Assembly (NCBI GenBank): GCA_030066595.1
Contig: JASJBI010000056.1
Coordinates: 1-35,729, forward strand
DNA: 35,729 bases
From: Alphaproteobacteria bacterium
GTDB lineage: Bacteria; Pseudomonadota; Alphaproteobacteria; JAJFFI01
Direction: 5' to 3'
This document shows positions 31,961 to 35,729 of the stretch, piece by piece. A model generated the notes under the pieces. The model saw only the letters and a program-made list of their open reading frames with translations. It made no database searches and was not told where the DNA came from. Made by a program: the position numbers and the translations under genes. Position 1 is the first letter of the stretch, and each line of letters opens with the position of its first letter.

Positions 31961-32728
31961 ATGTGGACCGACGTCGTCGACTTGCGCGAGTTCTATGAAG
32001 GCAGCACCGGCCAGGTGGCCCGCCGCATGATCCGGCGGACCATCCGTACCCTGTGGCCCGACGTCAAAGGCGAGAGCCTGCTGGGACTCGGTTACGCGAC
32101 GCCGTATCTCAGGCCGTTTCGCGGCGAGGCGGAACGCATCGCCGCCGTTATGCCGGCCGGGCAGGGTGTGCTGCACTGGCCGCCCGAAGGCCCGGGCGTG
32201 GTCGCGCTGGCGGACGAAGGGGAGTTGCCGCTGCCAGACCTATCCATCGATCGGGTGCTCCTGGTGCATGCGCTCGAGCACACGGAACAGATCCGGCGCA
32301 TGCTGCGCGAGGTCTGGCGGGTCATGGCCGGCGGCGGACGCCTGCTGGTGGTGGTGCCCAATCGGCGCGGCATCTGGGCCCGGCTCGAGCGGACCCCGTT
32401 CGGCCACGGCCGCCCCTACAGCGACAGCCAGCTTTCCCGGCTGTTGCGCGACAACATGTTCACGCCCATGCGATCGCAAACGGCGCTGTTCGTTCCGCCC
32501 AGTCGGTCGCGCATGATCCTGGGCTCCGCGGCCGTGTGGGAGAAGGCGGGCGCGCGCTGGTTCCAGCCGATCTCCGGCGTCATCCTGGTCGAGGCCAGCA
32601 AGCAGATCTATGCAGGGACGACCGTAGGGGCGGTGCGGCGCAGGGAAAAGGCGATCGTGCCGGTGCCGCGTTCTTCGGCCCGCGTTTCAGGCCCAACACG
32701 AAGCCGGCTTGAAGATCTCTCGTTGTAG
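31961..32728 (+). CDS. Class I methyltransferase (type 11)
   Basis: A 255-residue protein from the ATG at 31961 with AAGG just upstream; an in-frame ATG at 31913 would add 16 residues. The SAM-binding fold is recognisable, though motif I is unusual (LLGLGYATPYLRPF). VLLVHALEHTEQIRRMLREVWRVMAGGGRLLVVVPN is the motif IV-VI region of type 11 methyltransferases, here interrupted by nothing unusual. GRPYSDSQLSRLLRDN follows. The C terminus is basic and probably disordered. Substrate unknown. It is convergent with metA, with 17 bases between. Confidence 0.82.
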   Translation: MWTDVVDLREFYEGSTGQVARRMIRRTIRTLWPDVKGESLLGLGYATPYLRPFRGEAERIAAVMPAGQGVLHWPPEGPGVVALADEGELPLPDLSIDRVLLVHALEHTEQIRRMLREVWRVMAGGGRLLVVVPNRRGIWARLERTPFGHGRPYSDSQLSRLLRDNMFTPMRSQTALFVPPSRSRMILGSAAVWEKAGARWFQPISGVILVEASKQIYAGTTVGAVRRREKAIVPVPRSSARVSGPTRSRLEDLSL

Positions 32729-32745
32729 CTGGTCCGAAATCCGCT

Positions 32746-33702
32746 CTAGGAGCGGCCGGCTGCGGCCTTGGTCGGCCCCGGGCGTTTCTTGCCGATCTCC
32801 GACAGATCGAACGGCGTGTGCTGATAGGTGTCGTTGATCCAGTTGGCGAACAGCAGGTGGCCGTGCGAGCGCCAGACATTGAGCGGCGGCTGGCTCGGGT
32901 CATCGCCCGGGAAGTAGTTCTCCGGCACGTGGATCTCCCGCCCCGCCTTGACGTCGCGCTCATACTCGTTGCGCAGCGTCTGGGTGTCGTATTCCAGATG
33001 ATTGAACATGTAGACGGCGCCGTAGTTGTGGTCTTCGACCATACACAGCCCCGCCTGGTCAGACTCCGCCAATATCTGCAGGCCGTCCACGCGCTGGATA
33101 TCCTCGCTCCGGGTCTCCGTGTAGCGGGACACCGGAACCGGGAACTGGTCGTCGAAGCCCAGCATCAACGGCGACGCCGGCGCGGCGACCCGGTGGGTGT
33201 AGACCCCTGACAGCTTCTCGCCGAGCGGATACTTCTCGATGCCGTAGTGGTGATAGAGCGCCGCCTGGCCGCCCCAGCAGATGTTGAAGCTGCGGAACAC
33301 GTGGGTTTCCGCCCAGTCGAAGATCTCGGTCAACTCCTGCCAATACTCCACGTCCTCGAACGGGATCTCCTCGACCGGCGCGCCGGTGACGATCAGGCCG
33401 TCGAACTTCTGATGCGCCACCTTTTCCCAGGGCGCATAAAACGCCAGCATGTGCTCTTGCGGGGTGTTGCTCGGCGTGTAGGACGAGGTGGTCAGCAGGT
33501 ACAACTCCACCTGCAACGGCGTCGCCCCGAGCACGCGCCCGAATTGGGTCTCCGTCTTGACCTTCTCGGGCATCAGATTCAGGAGCGCGATGCGCAACGG
33601 CCGGATATCCTGCCGGATCGCGTCGTGCTCGCGGATCACCGGCACGCCCTCCTTCTCGAGCGTGCGTCGGGCCGGCAGGTCGTCTGGTATCTTGATCGGC
33701 AT
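32746..33702 (-). CDS. metA: Homoserine O-acetyltransferase, MetA type
   Basis: A 318-residue MetA-family protein, close to the 309 of the E. coli enzyme. Catalytic residues fall on the E. coli numbering: Cys142 in NICWGGQAALYHHYG, His235 and Glu237 in MFNHLEYDTQT. The acyl-specificity position is Glu111 in TGAPVEEIPFEDVEYW, where E. coli has Gly. A glutamate there is known to give acetyl-CoA rather than succinyl-CoA use, so O-acetylhomoserine is the predicted product, feeding methionine synthesis. A hairpin at 33707-33727 covers the GAGG ribosome binding site. No SAM-II riboswitch was seen upstream. Confidence 0.95.
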   Translation of the reverse strand: MPIKIPDDLPARRTLEKEGVPVIREHDAIRQDIRPLRIALLNLMPEKVKTETQFGRVLGATPLQVELYLLTTSSYTPSNTPQEHMLAFYAPWEKVAHQKFDGLIVTGAPVEEIPFEDVEYWQELTEIFDWAETHVFRSFNICWGGQAALYHHYGIEKYPLGEKLSGVYTHRVAAPASPLMLGFDDQFPVPVSRYTETRSEDIQRVDGLQILAESDQAGLCMVEDHNYGAVYMFNHLEYDTQTLRNEYERDVKAGREIHVPENYFPGDDPSQPPLNVWRSHGHLLFANWINDTYQHTPFDLSEIGKKRPGPTKAAAGRS

Positions 33703-33706
33703 TGCG

Positions 33707-33727
33707 CCTCAGCCTTGTTGCTTGAGG
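33707..33727 (-). promoter_or_regulatory. Hairpin covering the metA ribosome binding site
   Basis: On the minus strand CCTCAAGC pairs with GCTGAGG (one bulged base) around AACAAG. The GAGG in the 3' arm lies four bases before the metA ATG, so folding would hide it. This could lower or regulate translation. Confidence 0.4.
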
Positions 33728-33939
33728 ACCGACGTTTTTCCCGAAACGGCGGGTCGCCGGCCAGTGGTGGATAAGATTGGGTCTCGCTCCCCGGCCGTCA
33801 AGCTTGCGCCGTCCGACCCCCGACGGCGCCCTCTCGTCGGCGGCGGCAGGTCAAGGATTCTATTCCGATGTTTCCTTTGCCTTCGCCCATGCGGGGGGCT
33901 AGTAGTAAGGGTGTCTCCCAGCCGTTCCCGGACCGTCCT
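33728..33939. other. Divergent region between metA and the chorismate mutase gene
   Basis: No gene is evident. An in-frame upstream ATG at 33868 would extend the chorismate mutase by 24 non-conserved residues. No riboswitch of known type was recognised. A short hairpin (CCCG/CGGG near 33759-33772) lies close to metA. Confidence 0.4.
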
Positions 33940-34815
33940 ATGGCCCCCGCCCAACCGTCCCTCGACGACCTGCGCCGCGATCTGGATGAGATCGACAACG
34001 CCATTCACGATCTCATCATGCGGCGGACCGAGGTGGTCGAGCGGGTCGCGGGCGCCAAGGAACATGCCGGCGGCCGGGGCGTGCTGCGGCCTGGCCGGGA
34101 GGCCCGGATCCTGCGCCGCCTGGTGGCCCGGCATCGGGGCGCGTTTCCGGTCGCCTCGCTGGTCCGCGTCTGGCGCGAGCTGATCTCCGCCTCGGTGGCC
34201 ATGCAGACGCGGTTCTCGGTGGCCGTGTTCCGGCCGGAGCCGGATCCGGGCTACTGGGTTTTGGCGCGCGAGCAGTTCGGCATCTACGCGCCGATGACCG
34301 CCCACGCCACGCCCGAAGCCGCCATCCGGGCGGTCGCCGCGGGCGATGCCACGGTTGCCGTGGTCCCCATGCCCGAAGCCGAGGACGAGGAGAAGAGCTG
34401 GTGGGCGGCACTAGTCCAGGGGCAGCTGGCCGGCGGGGACGATATTCCACAGGTCATCTGGTATCTCCCGTTCACCGGCAGCTCCAGCGGTCCGCTGGCG
34501 GGTCTCGGCGCGCTGGTCCTGAGCATGGCACCGCAGGAAGAGAGCGGGGAGGACCGGTCGCTGTTCGTCTTCGAGACCGACGCCGCGGGCGCACTCGCCG
34601 ATCTGGTCACGGCACTCAAGGCCCAAGGCTTGCCGCCCGTCGAGGTGTGTGCGCGGGAGGAGGGCGAGAAAGGGCTGGTCCTGGTGCTTCTCGACGGATA
34701 TATCGGCGCGGAGGATCCACGGTTGGCCGGGATCGCGGGCGGTGCGGACCGGCTGCACGCGCTCGGCGGCTATCCGGTGCCTTTTCTGGTGCCGGTCCCG
34801 GAAGCGAAAGGGTGA
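33940..34815 (+). CDS. Chorismate mutase fused to degenerate prephenate-dehydratase-like and ACT-like regions
   Basis: A 291-residue protein from the ATG at 33940. Residues 5-85 form an AroQ-type chorismate mutase (LDDLRRDLDEIDNAIHDLI, RRTEVVERVAGAKEH) making prephenate from chorismate. Residues about 90-195 resemble a shortened prephenate dehydratase: TPEAAIRAVAAGDATVAVVP matches the first lobe, but the second lobe and the catalytic TRF are missing. Residues about 205-270 resemble an ACT domain (SLFVFETDAAGALADLVTAL ... GYIGAEDPRL). The whole looks like a P-protein that kept mutase and possibly amino acid sensing but lost dehydratase activity. It is followed seven bases later by hisC, a pairing common in alphaproteobacteria for Tyr/Phe synthesis. 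Confidence 0.85.
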   Translation: MAPAQPSLDDLRRDLDEIDNAIHDLIMRRTEVVERVAGAKEHAGGRGVLRPGREARILRRLVARHRGAFPVASLVRVWRELISASVAMQTRFSVAVFRPEPDPGYWVLAREQFGIYAPMTAHATPEAAIRAVAAGDATVAVVPMPEAEDEEKSWWAALVQGQLAGGDDIPQVIWYLPFTGSSSGPLAGLGALVLSMAPQEESGEDRSLFVFETDAAGALADLVTALKAQGLPPVEVCAREEGEKGLVLVLLDGYIGAEDPRLAGIAGGADRLHALGGYPVPFLVPVPEAKG

Positions 34816-34821
34816 GGGAAG

Positions 34822-35729
34822 ATGAGCGCGTTGACGCCACGGCCTGGAGTGATGGGGATCGATCCCTATGTTGGCGGCAGGTCCGAACTGCCGGGCATCG
34901 ACCGCGTCATCAAGCTGTCCTCAAACGAATCGCCCCTGGGGCCCAGTCCGCGGGCTGTCGAGGCCTACCGCGAGGAGGAGGACCATCTGGCCGAATACCC
35001 GGACGGCGGCGCCGAGGCGCTGCGCGCGGCGATCGGCCAGCGCTACGGGCTGGACCCGGCCTGTATCGTCTGCGGCTGCGGTTCGGACGAGCTCATCTCG
35101 CTGCTCACCCGCGCCTATGCCGGGCCGGGCGACGAGGTGCTGTTCCCCCAGCACGGCTTCGCCATGTACCCGATCGCGGCCCGTGGTGCCGGGGCCGAAC
35201 CGGTGACCGCGCCGGAGACCAATCTGACCACGGATGTGGACGCGCTCCTGGCCACGGTGACCGAGCGCACCAAGATCGTGTTCATCGCCAACCCGAACAA
35301 TCCCACCGGCAGCTACATCTCGTCGGAGGAGGTGGCCCGGCTGCGGTCCGGCCTGCCTGACAGCGTGCTTCTGGTGCTGGACGCGGCCTATGCCGAATAC
35401 GTTACCCGCAACGACTATGCGGCGGGCGAGGCACTGGTCGAGGCGAGTGCGGGCGGCCCGGAGAACGTCGTCATGCTGCGCACCTTCTCCAAGATCTACG
35501 GGCTCGCGGCGGTGCGTCTCGGCTGGGCCTTCTGCCCGCCGAGCGTCGCCGATGTGCTCAACCGGGTGCGCAACCCGTTCAACGTGACCCGCCCGGCGCA
35601 GGCCGCCGGAATCGCGGCCCTGGCCGACATCGCCCATGTGGACGCGGCGCGCGAGCATAACGACATCTGGCTGCCCTGGCTGGCCGAGGCGCTCGCCGGG
35701 ATCGGGCTCACCCCGCTGCCGAGCGTCGG
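34822..35729 (+). CDS. hisC: Histidinol-phosphate/aromatic aminotransferase HisC (3' end outside window)
   Basis: The frame from ATG 34822 is open to the window end (302 codons). It encodes a class I/II PLP aminotransferase of HisC type: [54 protein letters not shown] and the Schiff-base lysine in [21 protein letters not shown] lies just before the ATG, and the gene begins seven bases after the chorismate mutase stop, so the two are probably co-transcribed. In this context it may serve mainly as the transaminase for prephenate or phenylpyruvate rather than for histidine; HisC proteins can do both. Confidence 0.95.
   Translation, partial: MSALTPRPGVMGIDPYVGGRSELPGIDRVIKLSSNESPLGPSPRAVEAYREEEDHLAEYPDGGAEALRAAIGQRYGLDPACIVCGCGSDELISLLTRAYAGPGDEVLFPQHGFAMYPIAARGAGAEPVTAPETNLTTDVDALLATVTERTKIVFIANPNNPTGSYISSEEVARLRSGLPDSVLLVLDAAYAEYVTRNDYAAGEALVEASAGGPENVVMLRTFSKIYGLAAVRLGWAFCPPSVADVLNRVRNPFNVTRPAQAAGIAALADIAHVDAAREHNDIWLPWLAEALAGIGLTPLPSV

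Noticed and set aside
33703..33939. SAM-II (metA-type) riboswitch before metA
   Set aside because: The conserved SAM-II sequence blocks and the A-rich tail before the start codon are not present; only simple hairpins were found.
33868..33939. Leader peptide or attenuator before the chorismate mutase
   Set aside because: The short frame has no run of Phe, Tyr, Trp or His codons and no paired terminator/antiterminator structure was seen.
34401..35360. 319-residue plus-strand frame across the chorismate mutase and hisC
   Set aside because: Arg/Gly-rich out-of-frame shadow. The real genes in this stretch, chorismate mutase and the hisC frame open to the window end, show family motifs.
1..35729. 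tRNA or rRNA genes, CRISPR arrays, insertion sequences, prophage genes
   Set aside because: No cloverleaf-like sequence, no regularly spaced direct repeats and no transposase, integrase or phage protein motifs were found on either strand.

Overview
The window reads as chromosomal DNA of a high-GC alphaproteobacterium, most like a member of the Rhodospirillales or a relative. The grounds are a Caulobacter/Rhizobium-type Cpa/Tad pilus locus, two perfect CtrA-type boxes in front of its pilin gene, a PhaR-regulated polyhydroxyalkanoate (PHA) cluster, and the chorismate mutase - hisC order common in that class. The taxonomic call is an inference; no rRNA or tRNA gene is present to anchor it.

Layout. 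(1) 1-4000: two class I methyltransferases with visibly lower-GC codon use than the rest (possibly the edge of a surface-glycan or transferred region), a YbhN/UPF0104-type flippase-like membrane protein and a PAP2 phosphatase/transferase; the last two converge on a 26-bp-stem hairpin. (2) 4001-14029: an AT-rich divergent promoter region carrying two TTAA-N7-TTAA boxes, then flp, cpaA, cpaB, cpaC, cpaD, cpaE, cpaF, tadB and tadC. From cpaC on the genes are tightly coupled by ATGA overlaps or gaps of a few bases. A strong hairpin without a T-run separates flp from the assembly genes. CpaF carries an extra N-terminal copy of its own helical domain. (3) 14096-16745, minus strand: a GYD-domain protein, an exported orphan, two possible very small proteins and a tadD-like TPR lipoprotein. 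tadE, tadF and tadG are not in the window. (4) 17052-20272: a family 2 glycosyltransferase, a 268-bp nested inverted-repeat element, an orphan gene and an omega-amino acid:pyruvate aminotransferase. (5) 20453-22213: a PAS-GGDEF-EAL protein whose cyclase signature is degenerate and whose phosphodiesterase residues are intact.

(6) 22239-26648: the PHA cluster. phaR runs divergently from a small open reading frame fused by overlap to a short, class III-length PHA synthase that appears to start at TTG; phaA and phaB follow, each ending in a good intrinsic terminator. PhaA makes acetoacetyl-CoA, PhaB reduces it to (R)-3-hydroxybutyryl-CoA, PhaC polymerises it and PhaR senses polymer and represses. 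(7) 26734-28088: a NUDIX hydrolase overlapping an EamA exporter. (8) 28108-29742: acdS (ACC deaminase) and its divergent Lrp-type regulator acdR, a plant-associated trait. (9) 29751-32728: HIT, DUF985 cupin, GST and DUF2059 proteins on the minus strand and a methyltransferase on the plus strand. (10) 32746-35729: metA with the residue that predicts acetyl-CoA use, a chorismate mutase fused to a degenerate prephenate-dehydratase/ACT-like tail, and the 5' part of hisC, which runs off the window end.

No CRISPR array, insertion sequence, prophage, tRNA or rRNA was seen. The most interesting signals are the paired CtrA boxes, the CpaF domain duplication, the overlapping two-gene PHA synthase with a possibly leaderless first gene, the nested palindromic element at 17900-18167 and the remodelled P-protein-like chorismate mutase.
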